Source of the DNA: Acidimicrobiaceae bacterium | Lineage (GTDB): Bacteria; Actinomycetota; Acidimicrobiia; Acidimicrobiales; RAAP-2 | DNA: 64,000 nucleotides | Assembly: GCA_003133665.1 (NCBI GenBank) | Contig: PKYK01000030.1 | Coordinates: 33,218-97,217 of the forward strand | Direction of reading: 5' to 3' | Shown here: positions 9,737-18,911 of the stretch, piece by piece | Numbering within the stretch: position 1 is the stretch's first letter | How the letters are laid out: every line of letters begins with the position of its first letter | Translations under genes and position numbers: made by a program | The notes under the pieces: model-generated | What the model was told of the DNA's origin: nothing | The model's database searches: none | Seen by the model: only the letters and a program-made list of their open reading frames with translations

Positions 9737-10174
9737 ATGGCCGCAGTCCTGAGAGCAGAGACCGATCAGTTCCACGGGCTCGAGGCGCAACCGTTCCTGC
9801 ACCTGGTGTCGATTGATCCTCAACGTCGCCCGCTGCGTACCGGCCGCTCATTGGCCCAGCGACGGGCCGCCCGAGCCCGCATGATGCAACGACGACGCCG
9901 AACGCTGGTGGTGCTCTCCCTGGTCGCGGGACTCGTCGTGTTGTCGTGGCCGGGTCACGCCTTTGGGGGCGTCACCGGCGCGGGACTCTCGACTGATCTC
10001 GCCAACAGCTCGGTGCTGGCTTCGGGCATGGAGTACGTGGTTCAACCAGGAGACTCGATGCATTCAATCGCCGAACTGATGAATCCCGTCGCCCCGTCGA
10101 TTGCCCAATCTGATCTGGTGAGCGAGTTGGGTTCGTCGAACGTCGTGCCCGGCGAGCACATCCTAATTCCTTAG
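9737..10174 (+). CDS. Membrane-anchored LysM protein, probable SOS-induced cell-division suppressor
   Basis: TM segment TLVVLSLVAGLVVLSWPGHAF, LysM-like YVVQPGDSMHSIAELMNP..EHILIP; two SOS boxes; precedes nrdR. Confidence 0.75.
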   Translation: MAAVLRAETDQFHGLEAQPFLHLVSIDPQRRPLRTGRSLAQRRAARARMMQRRRRTLVVLSLVAGLVVLSWPGHAFGGVTGAGLSTDLANSSVLASGMEYVVQPGDSMHSIAELMNPVAPSIAQSDLVSELGSSNVVPGEHILIP

Positions 10175-10205
10175 AATCTCAGGTATTTAGGTGTATCGTG
10201 AAGTG

Positions 10206-10676
10206 ATGCGCTGTCCTTTCTGTGCGGCAGATGATGACCGCGTTGTCGATTCGCGCTTGGCGTCCGATGGCGTAGCGATACGACGACGCCGAGAGTGCGC
10301 GGCCTGCCTGCAGCGCTTCACCACCTTTGAGCGTATCGAGGAGATCGGCATCTACGTCATCAAGCGCTCGGGCGAGCGAGAGTTGTTCGACCGGGCCAAG
10401 ATTCTGAGCGGCGTGCGATCCGCGTGCAAGAACCGGCCGGTTGACGAAGAGGTCATGGAGTCGCTGGTGCTCGCGATTGACGAATCGATGCGTCTGTTGA
10501 ACCGCGACGTGACGAGCGAGGAAGTCGGGATGTCCACGCTCGAGGCGCTGCGGCTGGTCGATGACGTGGCCTACGTGCGCTTCGCGTCGGTGTACAAGGG
10601 CTTTGAGGGCACCGAGGACTTCGCTCGCGAGATCGGCATGCTCGTCAAGACCACCGCCCCTAAACTGCGCGGCTAA
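10206..10676 (+). CDS. nrdR: Transcriptional repressor NrdR
   Basis: MRCPFCAADDDRVVDSR..RRRRECAACLQRFTTFERIE, ATP-cone. Confidence 0.97.
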   Translation: MRCPFCAADDDRVVDSRLASDGVAIRRRRECAACLQRFTTFERIEEIGIYVIKRSGERELFDRAKILSGVRSACKNRPVDEEVMESLVLAIDESMRLLNRDVTSEEVGMSTLEALRLVDDVAYVRFASVYKGFEGTEDFAREIGMLVKTTAPKLRG

Positions 10677-10678
10677 CC

Positions 10679-11386
10679 ATGCGCGCTCTTCGACTGCAGC
10701 CCAGCTCGGCCATGGCCATCTACGCCCATCCCGACGACGCTGACGTCGCCGCTGGCGGGCTCTTGGCGCTCTGGGCCAGCGAAGGCTGCGCCGTGCACCT
10801 GGTGGTGGTCTGTGACGGGGCCAAGGGTTCGCACGTGCCCCGCGCGGACTCGACCTTGCTGCGCGACGCGCGCCGCGAGGAACAGCAGTTCGCCGCCGAC
10901 CTGCTGGGCGCCGCCACCGTGATCGGTCTCGATCGCCCCGACGGCGGCGTCGTCAACGACGAGGAACTGCGAGCGTTGTTGGTGGGGCTGGTGCGTCTGT
11001 ACCGTCCCGAAGTGGTGCTTGGTCCCGATCCCACCGCGACGTTCTTCGGTGGCGTGTACGTCAACCACCGCGATCACCGCGAGACCGGTTGGGCGTTGCT
11101 CGATGCGGTGGCCCCGGCGGCGGCGATGCCGCTCTACTTTCCCGAACAGGGCGAACCGCACCAGGTCCGTCATCTGCTCTTGAGCGGCACGCACGAGCCC
11201 GACGTCGTGGCGGACGTGTCGCGCACGATCGACACCAAGGTCAAGGCCGTCCTGGCGCACACCTCCCAGCTCGCGGGTGACGCCGAGGCCATTCGCGAAG
11301 TCGTCTACGAACGCGCCGAGCAGGCTGGACGTCCGGTCGGTGTCGCCTTCGGTGAGGCCTTTCGCAGCGTTGAACTCGCCTTCTGA
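10679..11386 (+). CDS. LmbE/PIG-L family N-acetylglucosaminyl deacetylase-like protein
   Basis: AIYAHPDDADVAAGGLLA, NHRDHRETGWALLDA. Confidence 0.9.
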   Translation: MRALRLQPSSAMAIYAHPDDADVAAGGLLALWASEGCAVHLVVVCDGAKGSHVPRADSTLLRDARREEQQFAADLLGAATVIGLDRPDGGVVNDEELRALLVGLVRLYRPEVVLGPDPTATFFGGVYVNHRDHRETGWALLDAVAPAAAMPLYFPEQGEPHQVRHLLLSGTHEPDVVADVSRTIDTKVKAVLAHTSQLAGDAEAIREVVYERAEQAGRPVGVAFGEAFRSVELAF

Positions 11387-12710
11387 AGCTCCCTCGGTCG
11401 ACGAGGCACCGATTCTCCACATCGACCTCGACGCCTTCTTCGCGTCGGTGGAGATACTCGACGACCCGTCCCTCGCCGGGCGACCGGTCGCGGTGGGCGG
11501 CGGAGGCGATCGTGGGGTCGTGGCGAGTGCCAGCTACGAGGCACGTCGATTTGGCGTGCGCAGCGCCATGCCGAGCGTGGTGGCGCGTCGGCTCTGCCCG
11601 GATCTGATCATGCTGCCCGGCCGCTTCGACCGCTACGAGGCCTACTCGCGGGAGTTTCACCGTGTGGTCCAGGACCTCACGCCGGACTTCGAGCCGCTCG
11701 GGCTGGACGAGGTGTTCGCGGACCTGCGCAGCCTGCGCCGTCTGCAGGTTCGCCCCGTGGCTGCGTCCGTGGCCCTTCGGGAACGAATCACGAACGAACT
11801 GGGTCTTCAGTGCGGGGTCGGGCTCGGACGGAACAAGCTCTTCGCGAAACTAGCCTCGAAGCGCTCGAAACCCCTGGTGGTCGACGGTCAACTCGTGGCG
11901 GGGCCCGGAGTGGTGTGGGTCAGTCCCGCCCTCGAGGCGCGGTGGCTCGAGGAACTGCCGGTGCGCGCCTTGTGGGGGGTCGGGCCAGCGACGGCGGCGA
12001 AACTGGAGAAACTCGGTCTCAACTGGGTGCGCGACCTCGCGCGCGTGGACGAGGCGACGCTCGCCGGCCACGTCGGCTCGGCCATGGCGGCCACGCTGGT
12101 CGCCTACTCCCACGGCGAGGATCGACGTGAGGTGGTGGTTGACCGCCGGGCGAAATCACTCGGACACGACCAGACGTTCGCCCGTTCGCTCCAGGGCCTC
12201 GGCGAAGTGGTGGAGGCGGCCCGGAGCCATGCGGCGGTGGTGGCCCGCGCGCTGCGCGGACACGACCGGGTGGCACGGACCATCTCCGTGGTGGTCAGAT
12301 TCGATGACCTGACGAGCGTCTCGCGCTCGCAGACGCTTTCCTTTGGCGTCGACGACGAGGTCGCCATCGCCGCTATCGCCGAGGCGCTGCTGGGCTCGAT
12401 TGAGATCCATCACGCGGTGCGCCTGCTCGGCATCCACGCCTCGTCCTTCCTCGAGCGCAGCCAGAATCAGATGCAGCTGACCTTCGGCCTGGACCCGGCC
12501 TCGCTCGATCCTCGCGAGCACGCGGTGCTGGTCTCCCACGATCGCCAGATCAGCCACGAGGCCTTGCGTGACGCCGTCGACGAGGTCCGCCAGCGTTTCG
12601 GTCGGGCCGCGGTTGGAACGGCGGGAGAACTGCGCGAGAGCGGCCTCGACATCGAGACCCAGCGCGGTCGACACGCCTTCGGGCCCGAGACCGGCCACGG
12701 CGGATCGTAA
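11370..12710 (+). CDS. dinB: DNA polymerase IV, Y family (probable TTG start)
   Basis: ILHIDLDAFFASVEILDDPSLAGRPVAVGG, EPLGLDEVFADL, GVGLGRNKLFAKLASKRSKP. Confidence 0.92.
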   Translation: MNSPSEAPSVDEAPILHIDLDAFFASVEILDDPSLAGRPVAVGGGGDRGVVASASYEARRFGVRSAMPSVVARRLCPDLIMLPGRFDRYEAYSREFHRVVQDLTPDFEPLGLDEVFADLRSLRRLQVRPVAASVALRERITNELGLQCGVGLGRNKLFAKLASKRSKPLVVDGQLVAGPGVVWVSPALEARWLEELPVRALWGVGPATAAKLEKLGLNWVRDLARVDEATLAGHVGSAMAATLVAYSHGEDRREVVVDRRAKSLGHDQTFARSLQGLGEVVEAARSHAAVVARALRGHDRVARTISVVVRFDDLTSVSRSQTLSFGVDDEVAIAAIAEALLGSIEIHHAVRLLGIHASSFLERSQNQMQLTFGLDPASLDPREHAVLVSHDRQISHEALRDAVDEVRQRFGRAAVGTAGELRESGLDIETQRGRHAFGPETGHGGS

Positions 12711-12728
12711 AGCCGCTCACCCGGGACG

Positions 12729-13766
12729 TCAGTGAACCGAGACCAGGGTGCCGATCATGGTGGAGGGCCAAATGGCCTTGGCTGAGTCGAAGGGCATCTC
12801 CACGCAGCCGAGACTCTGGGGCCAGCCGTAGGTGTAGCGGATGAAGCCGTGCAGGGCGTCGCCGCCGTTGAAGTACGAGACCCAGGGGATACCCGGGTCG
12901 CTGTAGTGCGAGCCGTCGGGGTTCGTGCCCGACATCGTCTGGGTCGTGTAGCGCAGATAGACCGGATAGGTGCCGAGCGCCGTCGGCGAGACCGAGATAC
13001 CGGTGTTCACGAGGGTGTGGAAAGTGGCCCTGCCGGCGACGTACAGCGTGAGGTGTTGGGGTGTCGCCTCGGCGACGTCGACGAAGCTGTACGGATTCGG
13101 GTCGACCTGGTCCTGTTGCGCGGCCCGTACGAGGTCGTTCCAGGTGGTGGGGTCGGCCACGCCCGTGGTGGGCAGTTGGTGGTTGTTCTGGAACGACATC
13201 AAGGCTCCGGTCAGGATGACGTTGCTCGCGCCCGGGCGCCACTGCGCGCTGAGCCGCGCGGGCAGGTTCGGGTAGGTCCACGAGAACGTGCCGCTCGTCG
13301 GCTGGGCGGGGTCGCTCTGGGGAATCGTCGGCGAGAACGTCAGCGGCAGGTACTTCAGCGTGGCGAGGAGCTGCTCTTCCCACAGCACGTTGGTCGCCAC
13401 GCTCGCGCTGAACGCGCGCACCCGGGTGAAGGTGCAACTCGTGGCGCAGCGTACCGACGTGGGTGCGTCGATGACGTAGCGAAGAAGAGGCTTCAGGTTT
13501 CCGGTGATGACGGCCTGCACGTCGCGGGGGCCGATCTGCTGCCACGCCGTCAGGAGGGCGGGTCGCACGGCCAGCCTCGGCATATCTCTGGCCTCTACGG
13601 GCACACTGAAATGGAGACGGACGACGGGCATCGTGGCGGTGATGGAAAGGTTCACCGAGCTGGAAACCGAAATCGCACTGGTGGCCTGAGCGCCCAGTGA
13701 CGGGACGAGTGTCGCCGCCACCAGACCGGCACTCAGTGCCGCAACGGAGCGAAGTCGGTGGTTCAC
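12729..13766 (-). CDS. Secreted YkuD-type L,D-transpeptidase-like protein (paralog A)
   Basis: Signal peptide; PTTWNDLVRAA; HGFIRYTYGWPQSLGCVEMPF. Confidence 0.8.
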   Translation of the reverse strand: MNHRLRSVAALSAGLVAATLVPSLGAQATSAISVSSSVNLSITATMPVVRLHFSVPVEARDMPRLAVRPALLTAWQQIGPRDVQAVITGNLKPLLRYVIDAPTSVRCATSCTFTRVRAFSASVATNVLWEEQLLATLKYLPLTFSPTIPQSDPAQPTSGTFSWTYPNLPARLSAQWRPGASNVILTGALMSFQNNHQLPTTGVADPTTWNDLVRAAQQDQVDPNPYSFVDVAEATPQHLTLYVAGRATFHTLVNTGISVSPTALGTYPVYLRYTTQTMSGTNPDGSHYSDPGIPWVSYFNGGDALHGFIRYTYGWPQSLGCVEMPFDSAKAIWPSTMIGTLVSVH

Positions 13767-13840
13767 GCCCCCAACGTTAATGCCCGGACTTGCTCGCCTT
13801 CATGCAGCGTAGGATGAAGGCGTCGTGACGAGGAGCCCAG

Positions 13841-14005
13841 GTGAGCCTAGTGAAGTCCGTTGTGGTGATTCTGTTGGCGGTCGCCCTGGTCGTCGTGGTG
13901 CTCTCGGTGGTCGGCTTCGTGGTGTCGACCCTCACCTTCATTATTGAGGTCGCCATCGTCCTCGGGCTCGGAGTGCTCGTCTGGCGCTACGTGTTTAAGC
14001 GCTGA
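13841..14005 (+). CDS. Small (54 aa) membrane protein, below ORF-track length cutoff
   Basis: GTG start, translation VSLVKSVVVILLAVALVVVVLSVVGFVVSTLTFIIEVAIVLGLGVLVWRYVFKR, two hydrophobic stretches. Confidence 0.6.
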   Translation: MSLVKSVVVILLAVALVVVVLSVVGFVVSTLTFIIEVAIVLGLGVLVWRYVFKR

Positions 14006-14040
14006 ATCGAGGAAACCGCCGGAGTAGGATGGATTCTTCG

Positions 14041-14111
14041 GGCGGCGTGGCCGAGTGGTTAGGCAGGGGCCTGCAAAGCCCCGTACTTGGGTTCGAATCC
14101 CAACGCCGCCT
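14041..14111 (+). tRNA. tRNA-Cys (GCA)
   Basis: Acceptor GGCGGCG/CGCCGCC, anticodon arm GGGGC-CTGCAAA-GCCCC, T-arm TTGGGTTCGAATCCCAA. Confidence 0.95.
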
Positions 14112-14390
14112 CCGGTGGTCGTTGGCGTTTCCAGGCACTTTCGAGGGTTGGTGCAGTTTGTCTCGTGCCGCTACAGCAGCGTTTGGACCACCGATTCGCG
14201 GACTCGCCGGCCTCGTGCGGACCTGGTCAGAGCCCTAGAACTCCACACCACACAGTCCCTATTGACTCAATAGGAGTACGCGGGGCGCCACGCTCGTCGT
14301 CGTGATGAGGAACTCATGGATCACACCGCGGCGACCGTTCAAACCTCGAGGCCTTTCGGCTTGAGCACTACCCCAGCATCCTCGGTACGT

Positions 14391-15266
14391 TCAACCGAGC
14401 AACTCCAGGTTGACCCAGATTGCCTCAACCGGAACGTCGCCGACATTGGTCAACCGGTGGGGGCGGCTTGAGTCAAACGAGATTGAATCACCAGCAGTGA
14501 GACGGTAGGTGTCGAATCCCAGCGTTATCTCGAGGGTTCCGTTGAGTATGAACCCGTACTCGGTGCCGACGTGCCGGATCAGTCGGCCCTCCATGGTGGA
14601 ACTTCCGCCGACGTCGTAGCGAACGAACATGAAATCGGTCTTCTCTTTCCGCGTCGCGGTCAGCGACTCCCAGGTGACCCCGGAATCGAGGACCAGAACC
14701 TTGCGTTCGTGTGGGTGCACGACCGGCGAAGAGGGCGTTGCCCCGCCTGCGTCGTGCGCAGCGGGTGACACTGCCGAATGACTGCCAAAGCTGGACACGG
14801 TACGCCACGAGTTGTTCGCCGCGTCTGTTCCCTCGTCAGGAGGCCCACTGGTGTCGGGCCCGCCGTGCGCTGCTTCACTTTCGAAGAGTTCGTCCGTGGC
14901 GATATCGAGTGCTGCGCAGATTGCGAACAGGGTCGCTACGGAGGGCTGCGCCTTGCCGGTCTCGAGCTGTGAGATGAACGAGGCGGAGACGTCCAAGTCT
15001 CTTGCGAATTGCCTAAGGGAAATGCCACGAGCCAGTCGTCGAGCACGCAGACGCGCGCCGACGAGGCCCGGTGCCACCGGGTTGCCGCTCGTGAGCTGCG
15101 GGCTCGCGGTTCGCGGCACCAACTGGCGACCTGCGGGCGTAGTGGAAGCATTGGAGGTTGTGGTGTTCCCCCGGTTGGGCGCTGCACCATTGGAAACCGG
15201 CATTGCCACCTCTCCCTGTCTTCGTAATGAATGTGATTCCGCCGACGTGAGTACGGCGCGCGGCAC
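14391..15266 (-). CDS. XRE-family regulator with C-terminal cupin domain (true start may be about 15203)
   Basis: GISLRQFARDLDVSASFISQLETGKAQPSVATLFAICAAL; cupin GTEYGFILNGTLEITLG..GDSISFDSSRPHRLTN. Confidence 0.9.
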   Translation of the reverse strand: MPRAVLTSAESHSLRRQGEVAMPVSNGAAPNRGNTTTSNASTTPAGRQLVPRTASPQLTSGNPVAPGLVGARLRARRLARGISLRQFARDLDVSASFISQLETGKAQPSVATLFAICAALDIATDELFESEAAHGGPDTSGPPDEGTDAANNSWRTVSSFGSHSAVSPAAHDAGGATPSSPVVHPHERKVLVLDSGVTWESLTATRKEKTDFMFVRYDVGGSSTMEGRLIRHVGTEYGFILNGTLEITLGFDTYRLTAGDSISFDSSRPHRLTNVGDVPVEAIWVNLELLG

Positions 15267-15303
15267 TGAAATGCAGTAATACTAACTGCCAAACAATAGA
15301 GAA

Positions 15304-16209
15304 CTAGTGTGGATGTTCCAGTTTTGCGGCCAAGTGTTCCCACTCACGGCTAAACCGGTAGGAATGGCGGGCCGGAGGTTGCGGAGCCTGCACTTCGATC
15401 CATCGAACGAGTCCCGATCCCCGGTTCTCGAAGCCGTGATCGGCACCCACGCCCGCCCAGAGGACGTCACCGGGGTGGAACACTAGGGAGTTGCCATCTA
15501 CCAACGCGTGGACCTCGCCCTCGACGAAGACGTAGGCCTCTTCGAACGGATGGTCGTGCGGATGGGCGATGGCCGTGGGTTGATAGTCGACGACGAACAT
15601 CGTGTGGAGTTGGGCGCCGCGCTGTTGGTCGATCAGCATCTTCACGCTGATGCCGCTGTAGGCGAGCAGGGCCGTGGCCATGCTGGGCGACACGGAGGGC
15701 GCATTGACGTCCGATCCGCCGGCCAGCTGGCGCAGGTCCATCGACTCCGAATCAAATCGAACGGCGTTCTGATTGCGCGGGTCGCGCATGTCGGGCAGCT
15801 CGGGACGGGATTCGACCAACGACTCGCTTGTGAAGAAGGTGTCCTGGCGTCGTCCGTCGTCGATCTCGGCCGGCGACGCCATCTGCAGCCACTTGACCGG
15901 TCCGTCAATCGACCTCAGCGAATAGGTGGTACCGACGGGGACGGCGATGCCGTGGTTGGCATCAAGCAACGTCGTCTGACCGAGCGTCGTGACGGCGAGA
16001 CTCCCGGCGAAGACGTAGATGCTGAACTCATACGAGTGAAGCGCCGGTTTCACGTAGCCGCCGGCGTCCAGGTGTCCCACGGACAGCGTCATGTGGGGCG
16101 AACCGGTCGCGCGGGCAATCAGGATCTGCTGCCGGTAACCAGACGAATGTCCCTCGTGCGTCGAGGGGGTCACTGCCTTGCTGTCATCAATCTTCGTTGC
16201 GTAATACAT
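15304..16209 (-). CDS. Bicupin protein
   Basis: Two cupin-like modules: HSYEFSIYVFAGSLAV and HPHDHPFEEAYVFVEGEVHALVDG. Confidence 0.82.
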   Translation of the reverse strand: MYYATKIDDSKAVTPSTHEGHSSGYRQQILIARATGSPHMTLSVGHLDAGGYVKPALHSYEFSIYVFAGSLAVTTLGQTTLLDANHGIAVPVGTTYSLRSIDGPVKWLQMASPAEIDDGRRQDTFFTSESLVESRPELPDMRDPRNQNAVRFDSESMDLRQLAGGSDVNAPSVSPSMATALLAYSGISVKMLIDQQRGAQLHTMFVVDYQPTAIAHPHDHPFEEAYVFVEGEVHALVDGNSLVFHPGDVLWAGVGADHGFENRGSGLVRWIEVQAPQPPARHSYRFSREWEHLAAKLEHPH

Positions 16210-16249
16210 GTTCTCTCCAGTCCAGGGATCGGATCATTCGCACCACTGC

Positions 16250-16963
16250 CTACTTGAGGAGCCAGCCACCGTCCAGGGCGAGGTTCACGCCGTTGACGCC
16301 CGAGTTTTCGAGCAGAAACTCGACCGAGTGCACGATTTCCCGCATCGTGACGAGGCGGCCGAGGGGTGTACGGGAGATAATCTGACTGTTGTCCTTGTTT
16401 TCCCAGTACGGGCTGTCGCCGATGATGCCCGGGTGGATCGCGTTGATACGCACCGGGGCAAGTTCGCACGCGAGGGAGTGGACCAGGCCGACCACGCCGC
16501 CGTTCACAGTCGAAACCGTCGTTGATCCAGGGTACGGACGCTCCAGCGCCAGACCTCCGAAGACGACGATTGAGGCGTTTGACGTAAAGCGACTTCGAAG
16601 GACGTGGATGGCTTCGGTGTAGCCCACGAGTTTGAGGGTGACCAGTCGAATGGCACCGGCGACGTTGTAGTCGGCGATCGTGTTCGAGTCGCGCTCAATG
16701 GCTGGAATGACCAGGTCGTCGACCTGGTCGATGCCGGCCAGCGACTCGGCGATGGTCTCGGGCATGGACAGGTCGACGGCGATGCCGACGGTGCCGAGAC
16801 CGATCTCTGCCGCCGCGCTCTGGGCGCTCTCCGTGGTGCGGCCGGAGAGATAGACCATCGCTCCCTTGGACGCCAACGTTTTGACGATCTCTCTGCCGAT
16901 TCCCTTGGTTCCGCCAAGTACCACCGCGGTGCGGCCCGTTCTCGTTGACAGTTGCTCTGACAC
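16250..16963 (-). CDS. Short-chain dehydrogenase/reductase
   Basis: VVLGGTKGIGREIV Rossmann motif, GVNLALDGGWLLK C-terminus. Confidence 0.85.
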   Translation of the reverse strand: MSEQLSTRTGRTAVVLGGTKGIGREIVKTLASKGAMVYLSGRTTESAQSAAAEIGLGTVGIAVDLSMPETIAESLAGIDQVDDLVIPAIERDSNTIADYNVAGAIRLVTLKLVGYTEAIHVLRSRFTSNASIVVFGGLALERPYPGSTTVSTVNGGVVGLVHSLACELAPVRINAIHPGIIGDSPYWENKDNSQIISRTPLGRLVTMREIVHSVEFLLENSGVNGVNLALDGGWLLK

Positions 16964-17195
16964 TGTTCCCCCTACTTCTGTTCAGTGGCATTAAACATAG
17001 CCGAATCTCTGCGGAGACGGTTGGACGAAGTACAAGACCCTGTCGAATCGGGCACCTCGCTCTTTCTTCCTGGCGGCAGTTGGGCCGGACCAGATGGTGC
17101 GCCGTTCTTCAGGGGGAATGTGGGCGGGTTTCGATGGCCTGTCGCTGGTCGGTGCCGTTCATCCGTCGCAAGGGGGGAGGTGTGTGAAGTAACTC

Positions 17196-17223
17196 TTGAC
17201 AGCAGTGAACACGGTGCTACGCT
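17196..17223 (+). promoter_or_regulatory. Promoter of amidohydrolase gene sharing CAGTGAACAC element
   Basis: TTGACA - 16 bp - TACGCT, spacer contains CAGTGAACAC. Confidence 0.55.
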
Positions 17224-17258
17224 CCTAGAACAATCGACGAATTGAATAGTGAGGTGTC

Positions 17259-18698
17259 ATGAACAAGCCCATTAGTTCGACTGGGGAGTCGCTGGAACAC
17301 GGTCGTTCGATCGTGTTCCGCAACGGTCTCGTCCTCACGATGGACAACACTCATCGCGTGCTGAAGGACTGCGACGTGCTCGTCGCGGGCGGCGTGATCA
17401 AAGAGATCGGCCAGGGCATCAAGGCTCCTGACGACGCACTCAACATCGACGCGCGGGGCGGGATCATCATGCCCGGTTTGATCGACACCCACCGGCACAT
17501 GTGGCAGACGGCAATGCGCGGCTACGGCGCGGACTGGACACTGTCGCAGTACTTCGTCTGGTACTACCTGGAGCACGGCCGGAACTTCCGCCCCCAGGAC
17601 ATCTACGCGGGCAACCTGCTCTCGGCTATCGAGGCGATCGACGCGGGCGTCACGACGTCAGTTGACTGGTCGCACGGCCTGCAGACCACCGAGCACGCTG
17701 ACGCGGCCGTCGACGCCCTGGAGGTGGTGCCGGGACGCTTCGTGCTGGCCTACGGCAACATCCAGCGTGGGCCGTGGGAATGGTCGGCCGAGAAGGAGTT
17801 CAAGGACTTCTACAGCCGTCGCATCGACGGCAAGGGCGACATGCTCGGCTTCCAGATGGCCTTTGACGTGACCGGAGATCCGGAGTTCCCCGAGCGCGCC
17901 GCATTCGAGGTCGCTCGCGAATTGGGCGTGGGGGTCACGACGCACTGCGGTGTGCGCGGGGCGACCGGCGACGACAGCATCCGTCTGATGCACGACAGTG
18001 GTTTCATGGGCCCTGACACGATCTTCGTCCACGCGTCGACGCTGTCCGACGACTCTTACCACCGGATCGCCGCCTGCGGCGGGTCCGCGTCGATCTCGAC
18101 CGAGAGTGAGCAGAGCGCCGGACAGGGCTACCCCTCGTCATGGAAGCTCCGCCAGTTCGACATTCCGATCTCGATCTCCCAGGACACCTCCGTGTGGTGG
18201 AGTGCCGACCTCTTCACCGCGATGCGCACGACGCTCGGTGCAGACCGCTCGCGCCAGCACCTTGAGGCTCATCTGAAGGACGAGACGGTCACGCACCTTG
18301 ACCTGCGTTGTGAGGAAGTCGTCGACTGGGCGACCCGGGGCGGTAGTAAGGCACTGGGGCTGGACAGCAAGATCGGCAGCATTGAAGTGGGCAAGAAGGC
18401 CGACATCGTGCTCGTCAAGAACGACGAGTCGCCGGTGATGTTCCCCCTCCTCAATCCCTACGGCCACGTGACCATGCAGGCGCAGCGCGCCGACGTCCAC
18501 ACCGTGGTGATCGACGGCAACATCCTCAAGCACGAGCACAAGTTGATCAACATCGACCTGGCGCGGGCGAAGTCCGCGGTCGAGGAGACCGTGGCCTTCC
18601 TGGCGGACACCATCGGGGAAGAGGCCTGGAACGCGGGCATGAACCCCGAGGTGCCCGAGAAGAGCAAGAAGGAAAACCCGTACCAGTACACGAAGTAG
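17259..18698 (+). CDS. Amidohydrolase (TrzA/AtzA/cytosine-deaminase-like)
   Basis: IIMPGLIDTHRHMWQ, GVTTSVDWSH, ATRGGSKALGLDSKIGSIEVGKKADIVLV. Confidence 0.9.
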   Translation: MNKPISSTGESLEHGRSIVFRNGLVLTMDNTHRVLKDCDVLVAGGVIKEIGQGIKAPDDALNIDARGGIIMPGLIDTHRHMWQTAMRGYGADWTLSQYFVWYYLEHGRNFRPQDIYAGNLLSAIEAIDAGVTTSVDWSHGLQTTEHADAAVDALEVVPGRFVLAYGNIQRGPWEWSAEKEFKDFYSRRIDGKGDMLGFQMAFDVTGDPEFPERAAFEVARELGVGVTTHCGVRGATGDDSIRLMHDSGFMGPDTIFVHASTLSDDSYHRIAACGGSASISTESEQSAGQGYPSSWKLRQFDIPISISQDTSVWWSADLFTAMRTTLGADRSRQHLEAHLKDETVTHLDLRCEEVVDWATRGGSKALGLDSKIGSIEVGKKADIVLVKNDESPVMFPLLNPYGHVTMQAQRADVHTVVIDGNILKHEHKLINIDLARAKSAVEETVAFLADTIGEEAWNAGMNPEVPEKSKKENPYQYTK

Positions 18699-18726
18699 CG
18701 CCGCCGCTCAGCTGAGCGGGCGTTCG

Positions 18727-18756
18727 GGATGCCGGCCGCGAGAGCGGCCGGCATCC
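18727..18756. terminator. Terminator-like hairpin after amidohydrolase gene
   Basis: GGATGCCGGCCGC-GAGA-GCGGCCGGCATCC, 13-bp perfect stem. Confidence 0.75.
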
Positions 18757-18792
18757 TCGCGTTCGGGGCGCTGCTGGGGTGTTCGATATGAC

Positions 18793-18821
18793 TTGACACG
18801 TTCAGTGAACACCGCTAATGT
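18793..18821 (+). promoter_or_regulatory. Promoter of ABC cluster with palindromic operator in spacer
   Basis: TTGACA - 17 bp containing GTTCAGTGAAC - TAATGT. Confidence 0.65.
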
Positions 18822-18911
18822 CGTCCCCGTTGGCCGTGACACGGCCCCCGAAGGGGGCGGCGGCCAGCGGCGGTCGTACGAGTGGTGCGTCCGAAAACAA
18901 GGGGGGAATCA

